Positions 1-14,007 are shown, numbered from the stretch's first letter. The stretch is DNA of 14,578 nt from Gammaproteobacteria bacterium (GCA_027293665.1 JAPUFN010000018.1:1-14578), one strand, 5' to 3'. Made by a program: numbers and translations. The notes: generated by a model from the letters alone, not told the origin.

Positions 1-189
1 GGACTTACGCTGATAGGCGAAGGTCTGGATTTCCATACGCCAAAAGGCTACATCTACTTCGCTATGGCGTTTTCATTCGGCGTGGAGATGCTCAACATCC
101 GCGCCAAGAGAAAACGTGACGATCATCTGCGATTGCGCAAAACTCAGCTGGCCGACCTGGTCAATGATGGCGGCGACGAACGGCGCTGA
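1..189 (+). CDS. TerC/YgdQ-family integral membrane protein, C-terminal fragment (5' end outside window)
   Basis: The reading frame is open from base 1 and ends at TGA 187-189, giving the last 62 residues of a protein whose start lies to the left. The segment GYIYFAMAFSFGVEMLNIRA is the characteristic last membrane helix and exit of TerC-like proteins (YgdQ/YoaE type), preceded by a short loop with FHTPKGY, where relatives have FHIPKGY. A basic, charged cytoplasmic tail follows (RAKRKRDDHLRLRK). TerC proteins are multi-pass inner-membrane proteins linked to metal-ion handling or exoenzyme metalation; the exact substrate cannot be told from this fragment. It converges on yaaA with a 26-base gap. 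The family call is firm and the subfamily less so. Confidence 0.8.
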   Translation, partial: GLTLIGEGLDFHTPKGYIYFAMAFSFGVEMLNIRAKRKRDDHLRLRKTQLADLVNDGGDERR

Positions 190-215
190 GAGATAGCGCG
201 CGCTGAGAGACAAGT

Positions 216-992
216 TCAACAGGGTTTGTCTCGAAGAAACGTCCAGTGGTCGCCACGGGATTGCGACTCGCTGAAGTAATAACCGGCGACGTTGAATTCT
301 TTCAATGCCTTCAGCGTTGAGATCCTGTTTTCCACAATGTAACGGGTCATCAGGCCACGAGCTTTCTTGGCGTAGAACGACAGAAATTTGTAGCGGCCGT
401 TCTTCAGGTCCTTGAAGCTGGGAGTGATGATCCGGGCATCGACTTTTTCAGGTTTGACGACACCAAAGTATTCGTGCGAAGCCAGATTGATCAGGATGGG
501 TCGTTTTTGCGTGTTCAGTACTTCATTCAGAGCATCGGTAACCTTGCTGCCCCAGAAATCATAAAGATTCCGCCTGCGGCCGACGGTTAGCTTCGTGCCC
601 ATCTCGAGTCGATAAGGCTGGATGAGGTCGAGTGGCTTGAGAATACCGTGCAAACCGGAAAGTATGCGCAAGTGATTTTGTGCCCAGGCGAAGTCGCCTG
701 GTGAAAATGACTCGGCCTGCAGGCCCAGATAGACGTCTCCCTTGAACGCGAGCGCGGCAGGTTTTGCATTCCCACTGTCAAATGGCGTTTGCCATTCGGC
801 GTAGCGCCGGTAGTTGATGTCAGCAAGATTGCTGCTGAGATTCATCATTCGGGAAATATCAGCCGGCGACTTATTGCGCAGGACCTTGATAAGCTGTTTT
901 GATTCGTCGAGAAAAACTGGCAGGCTGTACCTGGCGCTGGTTGACGGCGCTTTGAAATCCAGTCTTTTGGCCGGGGAAATGACAGCTAACAT
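216..992 (-). CDS. yaaA: Peroxide stress protein YaaA (DUF328/UPF0246)
   Basis: The 258-residue product has the same length as E. coli YaaA and matches it throughout. It starts with MLAVISPAKRLDF (the SPAK motif), has YRLEMGTKL near residues 127-135, and has INLASHEYF...VKPEKV...ITPSFKD around residues 168-195. In E. coli, YaaA is induced by OxyR during peroxide stress and limits free intracellular iron, protecting DNA from Fenton damage; the fold is a cantaloupe fold with a DNA-binding helix-hairpin-helix. The C-terminus (DHWTFLRDKPC) differs slightly from the usual ending but keeps the family length. The ATG is read from the complement of 990-992 and has a GGA-containing leader. The gene is divergent from the PP2C gene with almost no space between them, so its promoter must lie inside the phosphatase coding region. 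I see no clear OxyR site. Confidence 0.93.
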   Translation of the reverse strand: MLAVISPAKRLDFKAPSTSARYSLPVFLDESKQLIKVLRNKSPADISRMMNLSSNLADINYRRYAEWQTPFDSGNAKPAALAFKGDVYLGLQAESFSPGDFAWAQNHLRILSGLHGILKPLDLIQPYRLEMGTKLTVGRRRNLYDFWGSKVTDALNEVLNTQKRPILINLASHEYFGVVKPEKVDARIITPSFKDLKNGRYKFLSFYAKKARGLMTRYIVENRISTLKALKEFNVAGYYFSESQSRGDHWTFLRDKPC

Positions 993-1039
993 TGACGGAT
1001 TCCAGTCCCGAGAAAGCTCACAAGTGTAACGGAAATTCT

Positions 1040-1756
1040 GTGGAAATCATCGGTCGAACTGACATTGGCAGGGTTCGAAAGAACAATGAAGATTACATCG
1101 CCTGTGATGAGTCCAAAGCAATTGCTGTGCTCGCCGATGGCATGGGTGGTCTCGACGCCGGTGAGGTTGCCAGTCAGACAGCTGTTGATGAGATCCTCGC
1201 TGTGTTGCTGGCATTAAACGAGATCGCCGAAGACGACGTGCTCGCAGCGATAGCCGCGGCTAATCAGAAGGTATTCACGCTGGCACAATCATCCGGCCGC
1301 ACGTCGAACATGGGTACTACGCTGGTGGTCTGGGTGAGGGCCGAACGAGGACAGTGTTTCATTGCGCATGTTGGGGACTCCCGCGCTTATCGCCTGCGTA
1401 GCTCAAAGCTCACCGCTCTTACCTCTGATCACTCACTTGTTCAACAGATGGTGGATCAGGGCATGATTTCCGCAAGCGAAGCGCTGGTGGCGCCCAACCG
1501 CAATGTGGTTACCCGCGGCATTGGCCTGGCTGCGGAGGTGGCTGCGGAAGTTCGCTCCTGCCTTTACAGCCCTGAGGACATATTCCTGCTCTGTAGTGAT
1601 GGTCTGTCGGATATGATCTCAGACAGCCGGATCGCTGCAATCCTCGAGCAGCATTCGGCCGATCTCGAACAGGCCGCGAGCGAACTCATCGCCGCTGCCA
1701 ATCATGAGGGTGGTGGTGACAACGTGTCGGTTGTCCTCATACGCCCGCAGGATTGA
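1040..1756 (+). CDS. PP2C-family protein serine/threonine phosphatase (Stp1/PrpC type)
   Basis: This is a metal-dependent PPM/PP2C phosphatase that removes phosphate from Ser/Thr residues in the cytosol. All the family motifs are present: GRTDIGRVRKNNED at the N-terminus, DGMGG (about residues 33-37), MGTTLVV, HVGDSRAYRLR, SDHSLVQQM, NVVTRGIG, SDGLSD and GGGDNVSVVLI at the C-terminus. The Asp residues that hold the two Mn/Mg ions (NED, DGMGG, SDGLSD, GGDN) are therefore intact. I chose GTG 1040 because it yields the usual MEI-GRTD start, has GGAA five bases upstream, and gives a typical 238-residue length. A TTG at 992 in the same frame would add 16 residues and would share base 992 with the yaaA start codon. 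No partner kinase is adjacent; the only Ser/Thr kinase in view is the large protein at 7681-14007. Confidence 0.9.
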   Translation: MEIIGRTDIGRVRKNNEDYIACDESKAIAVLADGMGGLDAGEVASQTAVDEILAVLLALNEIAEDDVLAAIAAANQKVFTLAQSSGRTSNMGTTLVVWVRAERGQCFIAHVGDSRAYRLRSSKLTALTSDHSLVQQMVDQGMISASEALVAPNRNVVTRGIGLAAEVAAEVRSCLYSPEDIFLLCSDGLSDMISDSRIAAILEQHSADLEQAASELIAAANHEGGGDNVSVVLIRPQD

Positions 1757-1763
1757 AGCGCGG

Positions 1764-1769
1764 TATAAT
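1764..1769 (+). promoter_or_regulatory. Candidate -10 element upstream of bolA
   Basis: A perfect TATAAT (in CGGTATAATAGGG) sits in the 42-base gap between the phosphatase stop and the bolA start, 30 bases before the GTG. That position would suit a short bolA-trhO leader. No good -35 box is found 16-18 bases upstream (the bases there are ACGCCC), and a TTGTCC box at 1731 is too far away at 27 bases. It could be an activator-dependent or stress-sigma promoter, or chance. E. coli bolA is known to have an RpoS promoter. Confidence 0.35.
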
Positions 1770-1798
1770 AGGGCCACAATAAACTTCCGGAACGGGTC

Positions 1799-2152
1799 GT
1801 GTCGTTACAGATCATCATCAATGACAAACTCCTCGATCGGTTCGATTTGCAGCATCTGGATGTGAGCAACGAAAGTTCCGGCCACAACGTGCCTGCGGGT
1901 TCCCAGACGCATTTCAGAGTCGTACTGGTTTCTGAAGACTTCGCAGACATGCGGCCGGTTGCCCGCCATCGGGCGGTCCATGCAGTGCTCGCTGACGAGC
2001 TTGCCGGGGGTGTGCACGCCCTGGCGGTCCATACCTATACCGAGGCAGAGTGGCGTGAGCGTTATGGCAGTGCGCCGCTGTCACCCCCCTGTCTCGGTGG
2101 TAAGGCTCAAGGAGAGGCGGATGCAGGAGCGGCTGACGAGGCCGATGCATGA
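1799..2152 (+). CDS. bolA: BolA family protein
   Basis: The product is 117 residues and fits BolA proper. It has HNVPAGSQTHFRVVLVS (residues 29-45), RHRAVHAVLADEL (56-68) and VHALAVHTYT (72-81), followed by SPPC (95-98), which E. coli BolA also carries near its end. BolA proteins have a class II KH-like fold, pair with monothiol glutaredoxins around a [2Fe-2S] cluster, and in E. coli also act as a stress-linked transcription regulator of cell shape. His residues in the HALxxHTYT segment are the usual cluster ligand candidates. After SPPC there is a low-complexity Ala/Glu/Asp/Gly tail of about 17 residues. The start is GTG, with GGAA/GGG just upstream. Its end overlaps the trhO start by 4 bases (ATGA), so the two are likely translationally coupled. 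Confidence 0.92.
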   Translation: MSLQIIINDKLLDRFDLQHLDVSNESSGHNVPAGSQTHFRVVLVSEDFADMRPVARHRAVHAVLADELAGGVHALAVHTYTEAEWRERYGSAPLSPPCLGGKAQGEADAGAADEADA

Positions 2153-3063
2153 AGGTTCTGACGTTTTACAAATTCGTGGTACTCCATGACGTTGCCGCAC
2201 TGCGCGAAACGCTCGCGCGCGAGGCGGCGCAACTTTCGCTGAAAGGCACAATCCTTCTGTCCACGGAGGGGATCAACGGTAGCGTTGCCGGCACTGAAAG
2301 TAGTGTGCACGAGTTCAGCGAGCGGTTGCTCAGGTATGAGCCCTTTGCGGGAATGGCGTGCCGGCACTCGTCGGCCGCGCCGGATAATCCGGTGTTTTAC
2401 CGTCTGAAGGTGCGGCTCAAGCCCGAGATTGTCACGCTTGGTGTGGCGGGCATCGACCCGGCCCGGCGTACGGGCGTGCACGTGGATGCCGCCCGCTGGA
2501 ACACGCTGCTGGCTGACCCGGATGTGGTGGTGATCGATACGAGAAACCACTACGAGGTCGCTATCGGCACATTCCCCGGCGCGCGCAACCCGGCAACACA
2601 ATCCTTTCGAGAATTTCCCGACTATGTGGCGGCGAACCTTGATCGGCAACGACACACAAAGATCGCAATGTTCTGCACGGGCGGCATCCGCTGTGAGAAA
2701 GCCTCGGCTTACCTGCTTGCCGAGGGATTCGAGTCGGTATTTCAGCTCGCTGGTGGCGTGCTCAACTATCTGCAGACGGTTGAGCAGACCGACAACCGCT
2801 GGCAGGGCGAGTGCTTCGTGTTTGATCAGCGGGTATCCCTCGATGAGCAGCTCGCCGAGGGAACCTATGAGCAATGCTACGCGTGTCGGCGGCCGCTCGA
2901 TGCAACGGCGCTGGCGTCGGCCGATTACCTCGAAGGGGTGAGTTGCCCGAACTGCATTGATGAGCTCGACGAAGATCGCAAAGACGGCTTGCGCGAGCGA
3001 CAACGGCAGGTTGAACTCGCGGTGATGCGCGGCCAGCGGCACATTGGCGCTACGGGTTCGTAG
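2149..3063 (+). CDS. trhO: tRNA uridine(34) hydroxylase TrhO (YceA, rhodanese-like)
   Basis: TrhO makes 5-hydroxyuridine at the wobble position 34 of certain tRNAs by an oxygen-dependent reaction, the first step to cmo5U/mcmo5U in gammaproteobacteria. The 304-residue product has an N-terminal acylphosphatase-like domain (residues 1-95, with KGTILLSTEGINGSVAG), then a rhodanese domain (about 115-215). The active-site loop is FCTGGIRCEKA, with catalytic Cys176 and second Cys182. The C-terminal part has two CxxC pairs (C243/C246 and C266/C269) typical of the family and probably metal-binding. The ATG at 2149 overlaps the bolA stop and has a GAGG ribosome site 7 bases upstream, inside bolA. The last 14 bases overlap the 3' end of tesA on the other strand. 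Confidence 0.94.
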   Translation: MKVLTFYKFVVLHDVAALRETLAREAAQLSLKGTILLSTEGINGSVAGTESSVHEFSERLLRYEPFAGMACRHSSAAPDNPVFYRLKVRLKPEIVTLGVAGIDPARRTGVHVDAARWNTLLADPDVVVIDTRNHYEVAIGTFPGARNPATQSFREFPDYVAANLDRQRHTKIAMFCTGGIRCEKASAYLLAEGFESVFQLAGGVLNYLQTVEQTDNRWQGECFVFDQRVSLDEQLAEGTYEQCYACRRPLDATALASADYLEGVSCPNCIDELDEDRKDGLRERQRQVELAVMRGQRHIGATGS

Positions 3064-3700
3064 TCTGGAGTAAGGCTGAATCCTGCAGGAGAGGTTGCAG
3101 GTACGCCCACAGTGTATCGAGCAGCATGGGTTGTGCCTGTGCTTTGGGATGGATGCCATCGTCCTGCATCAGTTCCGGGATGAGTACCACATCCTCGAGC
3201 AGAAACGGCACGAGCTGCGAATCGGTGGCGGCAGCGACATGCTTGAAAATATCTGCGAATTCCCGCGTGTAGCGGGGACCGTAGTTCGGCGGAATCTGCA
3301 TGCCGACAAGCAACACCCGGCTTGTGTCACTTTGTGCGAGTTCCACCATCGCTGCCAGATTGTGCTGGATGCGTTTGATCGGATAGCCGCGCAAGCCATC
3401 ATTACCACCGAGTTCGATGATCACCAGCTGTGGTTTATGCGTGTCCAGTGCCTTTGGTAGACGCGCCAGACCACCCGCCGTGGTTTCGCCGCTGATGCTG
3501 GCATTGACCACCCGCCACGGCTGGCCGTTGCGCGAAAGCCGTTCCTCCAGCAATGTCACCCAGCCCTCTTCGCGTTGAATACCATAGGCTGCGCTGATAC
3601 TGTCGCCCATCACCAAAATTGTCGCGTTCGATTGCGCGAATGCTGAGCCTGCAAGCAGCCAGGCGGCCAGAGCCAGGATGAATATGGATCGCGTTGTCAT
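3050..3700 (-). CDS. tesA: TesA: periplasmic arylesterase / lysophospholipase L1 / acyl-CoA thioesterase I
   Basis: The product is 216 residues and belongs to the SGNH/GDSL hydrolase superfamily. A signal peptide of about 22 residues (TTRSIFILALAAWLLAG then SAFA) predicts export to the periplasm. The four family blocks are present: GDSIS (nucleophile Ser34), SGETTAGG (Gly71), GGNDGLRG (Asn100) and DGIHP (Asp181 and His184). TesA-type enzymes hydrolyse lysophospholipids, acyl-thioesters and aryl esters. I chose the ATG at 3698-3700 because it begins exactly at the signal peptide. A longer open frame reaches 3844, but the additional N-terminal part has no family likeness and lies antisense to ybbA. 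The divergent tesA/ybbA arrangement is also found in E. coli, which supports the identity. The gene overlaps ybbA by 23 bases and trhO by 14. Confidence 0.93.
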   Translation of the reverse strand: MTTRSIFILALAAWLLAGSAFAQSNATILVMGDSISAAYGIQREEGWVTLLEERLSRNGQPWRVVNASISGETTAGGLARLPKALDTHKPQLVIIELGGNDGLRGYPIKRIQHNLAAMVELAQSDTSRVLLVGMQIPPNYGPRYTREFADIFKHVAAATDSQLVPFLLEDVVLIPELMQDDGIHPKAQAQPMLLDTLWAYLQPLLQDSALLQTTNP

Positions 3701-4355
3701 AAAAACGGCTGATGTCGACAAAATAGTGCCTACTGCTGAAGGCGAACTCACAATTTTGGATGCCATCGATCTCGAAATCAACGCAGGCGAGGCGATTGCC
3801 ATCGTCGGCGCGTCCGGCAGCGGTAAAACCACGCTGCTTGGCATCCTGGCCGGACTCGACCTGCCTACCAGCGGTACCGTTGTGCTCGGTGGTGCTGAGT
3901 TAACGGCGTTGAATGAAGAAGAAAGGGCAATCGTCCGGGGCCAACAGGTGGGCTTCGTCTTTCAGACCTTCCAGCTCCTGGGCAGTTTGACTGCGTTGGA
4001 AAATGTCATGCTTCCCGGAGAGTTGCGCGGTGAGGCCAGCGCCGCCGATGATGCCCGGGAATTACTCACAAAAGTCGGGCTTGGCGCAAGGATGGGACAC
4101 TATCCGCGCCAGTTGTCGGGCGGCGAACAACAACGGGTTGCCATCGCGCGTGCTTTTGCGTCACGGCCAAAAGTCCTCTTCGCTGACGAACCGACGGGCA
4201 ATCTCGATACGGTCACCGGCGCGAAGGTGATCGATCTGCTGTTCGATCTCAACGCGGAGTTCGAGACCACTTTGGTGCTCGTTACCCACGATGACCGTAT
4301 TGCAGCACGCTGTCAGCGTATCGTGGAAATTGATGCCGGGAGAATCATCTCATGA
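3678..4355 (+). CDS. ybbA: ABC transporter ATP-binding protein YbbA (LolD/MacB-type)
   Basis: This 225-residue ATPase subunit closely resembles E. coli YbbA. Walker A is GASGSGKT (44-51), the Q-loop is FVFQTF (Gln96), the signature is LSGGEQQR (146-153), Walker B is VLFADEPTGNLD (Asp170, Glu171) and the H-loop is VTHDD (His204). It belongs to the group that powers FtsX-like permeases (LolD, MacB, FtsE). The partner is ybbP, whose start overlaps its stop (ATGA). Two start codons are close together: ATG 3678, used here, and ATG 3684, which has AGGA placed five bases upstream and could be the true start (223 residues). The biological cargo of YbbA-YbbP is not firmly known; a role near tesA in lipid or envelope metabolism is only suggested by gene order. 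Confidence 0.93.
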   Translation: MNMDRVVIKTADVDKIVPTAEGELTILDAIDLEINAGEAIAIVGASGSGKTTLLGILAGLDLPTSGTVVLGGAELTALNEEERAIVRGQQVGFVFQTFQLLGSLTALENVMLPGELRGEASAADDARELLTKVGLGARMGHYPRQLSGGEQQRVAIARAFASRPKVLFADEPTGNLDTVTGAKVIDLLFDLNAEFETTLVLVTHDDRIAARCQRIVEIDAGRIIS

Positions 4356-6844
4356 ATCTCTCTTTCGTCCTGCGCCTTGCCTGGCGCGACTGGCGCGGCG
4401 GTGAGCTTGGCCTGCTGGTCATTGCCCTCATGGTGGCGGTCGGCACCGTGACCGCGGTCAGCCTTTTTGTCGACCGGCTGCATCAGGCGCTGATCGATGA
4501 GTCCTCTGATTTTCTGGCGGCCGACCGCTATATCGGCAGCGGCCAGGCCATTCCGGACGATTTCAGGAATGCCGCTCTCGCCCGCGGTCTGGATATATCG
4601 GACACCATGCTGTTCCCGTCGATGGTTTTCGTCGGCGATGATAAAAATCAGCTGGTCAGCGTAAAGGCGGTCGATGGTGGTTATCCGTTGCGCGGCACCC
4701 TGAAGACGGCGGACGTGCCCTTTACTCCGGGCAGTCCAACCACAGATCTTCCCGCAGCGGGTGAAGTCTGGTTGGACTCGAGGCTGTTTCCGGCGTTGGG
4801 GGTGTCGCTCGGCGACACCATCGAGGTCGGATTTGCCGCCCTGCGGGTCGGTCGAGTTCTCACCCAGGAACCGGATCGTGGTGGCAGCATGTACGATCTG
4901 GGGCCACGCCTGCTGATGCGCATGGCCGATGTGCCGGCCACGCAGGTCGTGCAGCCGGGCAGTCGGATTTCCTATCGCCTGTTGTTGCGCGGCGAAGATA
5001 GTCAGCTCGAAGCGCTGAAAGACGAGCTGCCGCTGGAGCCAAATTTCTGGTGGCGCGGTATCCGGGAGAGCAGTCCGTCGATTGGCTCTGCACTGGATCG
5101 GGCAGAAAGTTTTCTGCTGCTCGGGGGGTTGCTCGGCGTACTTCTGGCAGGTGTTGCTGTGGCGTTGAGCGCTCACCGTTACGCCCGGCGGCACTATGAT
5201 CATGTTGGGATTCTGAAGACCCTGGGTGCTACGCCGAATCAGATTCTCATCGGCTATCTGATGTTGCTGTTCGCGATCGGCACGGTAGCGGTATCCCTCG
5301 GGCTCATAATCGGAGGCCTCCTGCATCTGGCGATCGTCGCTATACTGCAGAGCCTGATACCGATGGCTTTGCCGATGCCCAGCGCCCGGCCGTGGCTGCT
5401 GGGTGCCGCGACAGGATTTATCTGCTCGCTGGCTTTCGCGTTGCCGCCGCTCATACATCTACGCAACATCTCCCCGATGCGCGTCATCCGCAGGGACATC
5501 GGTGCTGCGCCGCCATCGCAGATCATCAGTTACGGTGCTGCTGCTGCGGGGAGTCTCGGTCTGCTGATCTGGTATAGCGGGTCACTGCGACTGACGGCTT
5601 ATACGCTGATTGGGACGCTGGGGGTTATGTTGCTCTTTGGTGTGTTGGCAACTTTGTTGTTGAGAGGCGGCCGGGTGATCGGCATGCAGGCAGGCAGTGG
5701 CTGGCGGCTGGCTCTTGCAGGACTGCAGCGTCGTCGACGCGAAAACACCGCACAGATCATGATCTTTGGCCTCGCGATCATGTTGCTGCTGATACTTTTC
5801 CTGTTGCGCACCTCACTGCTCGATGAATGGCGTAATCAGGTTCCCGAGAGCGCGCCGAACCATTTTATCCTCAACATCTCTCCCGCTGATGTGGCATCAA
5901 TCGACTCGATGATCGCCGGTGTCAGCGATCAGAAGGGCGGGCTGTATCCGATGATCCGCGGCAGGGTGATCGAGGCCAACGGAGTGGCCGCGGAGGAATG
6001 GGAGAAGCGTGTCCGACCACAGGGCGGGGATGGACCCCGGCTGCGTTCCGGCCGAAATCTCACCTGGGCAGCAGACCCGCCCGAAGATAACAGGATCGTC
6101 GACGGGGAATGGTGGAGCGCGGATGAAACGCGAGCGCTGGTTTCGCTCGAAGACGATTACGCGCGCGATCTGGGACTTTCTGTAGGTGATACGTTGACTT
6201 TCGACATTGCTGGGGAAATTGTCGAAGTGGAGATCTCGAATCTGCGTCATCTGGACTGGGAAAGCATGCGGCCGAATTTTTTCATTATTTTCTCGCCGAG
6301 CGTGCTGGAGGATTTTCCAGCGACCTACATGACGAGTTTTTTTCTCGAGCCGGACAAGAAACAGTTTCTGAATGATCTGCTTGCAAAACATCCGACGATC
6401 ACGGTGATCGAGGTTGACGCGATCATCGCGCAACTGCGCAGTATCATCGCCCGGGTATCCCAGGCGGTCGAACTGATTCTGTCGTTGGTCGTGGCGTCGG
6501 GTTGTCTTGTCCTGATCGCCAGCATTCAGGCAAGCCGTGATGCGCGGATGAGTGAACATGCGCTCATCCGGGCTCTGGGTGGTACACGTAAATTGATTGC
6601 CGGATCGCTGGCCGCTGAATTTGCAGTCCTCGGACTCTTCGCCGGCATTGTCGCCGTGGTGGGGGCGGAGGTCACAGTGGCCATTCTGCAATCGCAGGTG
6701 TTTGAGCTGAAGATGAACGCTCATCCATGGTTGTGGCTGGTAGGTCCCTTCGGCGGTGCCGGTCTGATTCTGCTCGTCGGCATGCTGGGTACGCGCTCGC
6801 TCATCTCCTCACCGCCGATTATCGTGTTGCGCGGATTGAACTGA
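4352..6844 (+). CDS. ybbP: ABC transporter permease YbbP (FtsX/MacB-like, two FtsX domains)
   Basis: This is an 830-residue inner-membrane protein, similar in size to E. coli YbbP (about 800). It has an N-terminal helix (about 20-40), a first large periplasmic region (about 45-250), and a first FtsX helix group (about 253-275, 298-333 and 348-370). Further helices lie near 395-437 and 468-487. A second periplasmic region (about 490-690) precedes a last FtsX group near 700-725, 745-785 and 795-815. Both FtsX domains carry the characteristic turn with LKTLGATPNQI (289-299) and later LIRALGGTRKLI. It should form the membrane half of an ABC system with YbbA, probably extracting or moving a hydrophobic molecule rather than importing a solute. 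The start has GGGAGA 8-9 bases upstream, within ybbA. The stop overlaps the ttcA ATG by one base (TGATG). Confidence 0.92.
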   Translation: MNLSFVLRLAWRDWRGGELGLLVIALMVAVGTVTAVSLFVDRLHQALIDESSDFLAADRYIGSGQAIPDDFRNAALARGLDISDTMLFPSMVFVGDDKNQLVSVKAVDGGYPLRGTLKTADVPFTPGSPTTDLPAAGEVWLDSRLFPALGVSLGDTIEVGFAALRVGRVLTQEPDRGGSMYDLGPRLLMRMADVPATQVVQPGSRISYRLLLRGEDSQLEALKDELPLEPNFWWRGIRESSPSIGSALDRAESFLLLGGLLGVLLAGVAVALSAHRYARRHYDHVGILKTLGATPNQILIGYLMLLFAIGTVAVSLGLIIGGLLHLAIVAILQSLIPMALPMPSARPWLLGAATGFICSLAFALPPLIHLRNISPMRVIRRDIGAAPPSQIISYGAAAAGSLGLLIWYSGSLRLTAYTLIGTLGVMLLFGVLATLLLRGGRVIGMQAGSGWRLALAGLQRRRRENTAQIMIFGLAIMLLLILFLLRTSLLDEWRNQVPESAPNHFILNISPADVASIDSMIAGVSDQKGGLYPMIRGRVIEANGVAAEEWEKRVRPQGGDGPRLRSGRNLTWAADPPEDNRIVDGEWWSADETRALVSLEDDYARDLGLSVGDTLTFDIAGEIVEVEISNLRHLDWESMRPNFFIIFSPSVLEDFPATYMTSFFLEPDKKQFLNDLLAKHPTITVIEVDAIIAQLRSIIARVSQAVELILSLVVASGCLVLIASIQASRDARMSEHALIRALGGTRKLIAGSLAAEFAVLGLFAGIVAVVGAEVTVAILQSQVFELKMNAHPWLWLVGPFGGAGLILLVGMLGTRSLISSPPIIVLRGLN

Positions 6845-7680
6845 TGGCGCGGCACCGGAGCGCTGCGCCGCGCAGGGATGATTTTGCGGCCAACAAGCTG
6901 CAGAAGAAGCTGCGACGCCAGACAGGCAACGCAATCGTCGATTACGGCATGATCGAGGACGGCGACAAGGTTATGGTGTGTCTGTCTGGCGGCAAAGACT
7001 CCTACACGCTGCTCGACATCCTGTTGAATCTGCAGCACAACGCGCCGATCCACTTCGAACTGGTCGCGGTCAATCTGGATCAGAAACAACCCGGCTTCCC
7101 GGGCGAAGTCTTGCCACGATATCTGGCTTGTCTCGGCATCGAATATCACATACTTGAAGAAGACACTTACAGTGTCGTGCAACGGCTCACGCCTGCAGGA
7201 AAGACTACTTGTCCGGTTTGTTCGAGACTTCGCCGCGGCATTCTGTACACCTTTGCCAGGCGCATCGGTGCCAACAAACTGGCATTGGGCCACCACCTCG
7301 ATGACGTGGTGGAGACGCTCTTTTTGAATCTCTTCCATGGCGGGCGGCTGAAGGCCATGCCGCCAAAACTCAAAAGCGATGACGGGCACAACGTCGTCAT
7401 CCGACCTTTGTACTATTGCCGGGAAAAAGACCTGGCACGATGGGCCGAACACCGGCAGTTTCCGATCATTCCCTGCAACTTGTGTGGTTCGCAGGACAAT
7501 CTGCAGCGCCAGGTCATCAAGCGGATGCTGCAGGGCTGGGATGAGCGCACTCCGGGCCGTGTTGAAAACATTGCCCGCGCTCTGCGAAATGTGGTGCCGT
7601 CACATCTCGGCGATGGGGAGTTATTCGACTTTGTGAGTCTCAGCGCGGATGCGGATTCGCTTGCGCTGCTGGAGTGCTAG
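6844..7680 (+). CDS. ttcA: tRNA 2-thiocytidine(32) synthetase TtcA
   Basis: TtcA adenylates and thiolates C32 of tRNAs in the cytosol using ATP, a [4Fe-4S] cluster and a sulfur donor. The 278-residue product has the PP-loop CLSGGKDSY (SGGKDS 48-53), the CxxC of CPVCSRLRRG (C123, C126), HHLDDVVET (150-158) and PCNLCGSQDNLQR (210-222), whose Cys211 is the likely third cluster ligand with Cys214 nearby. The chosen ATG overlaps the ybbP stop and begins just before the conserved NKLQKKLRRQ...AI segment. The same frame is open further upstream to 6727, but those residues are the back of ybbP and are not TtcA-like. Coupling to ybbAP implies one transcript. The stop TAG directly abuts the stop of the convergent kinase gene, with no bases between. 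Confidence 0.94.
   Translation: MARHRSAAPRRDDFAANKLQKKLRRQTGNAIVDYGMIEDGDKVMVCLSGGKDSYTLLDILLNLQHNAPIHFELVAVNLDQKQPGFPGEVLPRYLACLGIEYHILEEDTYSVVQRLTPAGKTTCPVCSRLRRGILYTFARRIGANKLALGHHLDDVVETLFLNLFHGGRLKAMPPKLKSDDGHNVVIRPLYYCREKDLARWAEHRQFPIIPCNLCGSQDNLQRQVIKRMLQGWDERTPGRVENIARALRNVVPSHLGDGELFDFVSLSADADSLALLEC

Positions 7681-14007
<6,327 letters not shown>

Noticed and set aside
185..210. Direct repeat GCTGAGAGA (185-193 and 202-210) around the palindrome AGCGCGCGCT (195-204) in the TerC-yaaA gap
   Set aside because: It is short and lies in a 26-base convergent gap overlapping a stop codon, with no T tract; chance is the simplest explanation and I could not support a terminator or attachment site.
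2107..3159. Open frame of 350 codons on the minus strand
   Set aside because: It is antisense to trhO and runs past its end into tesA. trhO is recognised throughout, and the antisense product has no recognisable motif.
3701..3844. N-terminal extension of tesA by 48 residues
   Set aside because: The additional residues are antisense to ybbA and would sit in front of a complete signal peptide; the ATG at 3698-3700 is the better start.
4313..5458. Open frame of 381 codons on the minus strand
   Set aside because: It is antisense to ybbP, whose helices and FtsX motifs are clear; the product is Gln/Arg-rich with no family likeness.
5897..6724. Open frame of 275 codons on the minus strand
   Set aside because: It is antisense to the second half of ybbP and shows no recognisable domain.
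6727..6843. N-terminal extension of ttcA by 39 residues
   Set aside because: It overlaps the ybbP C-terminus in another frame and is not TtcA-like; the ATG at 6844 fits family length and operon spacing.
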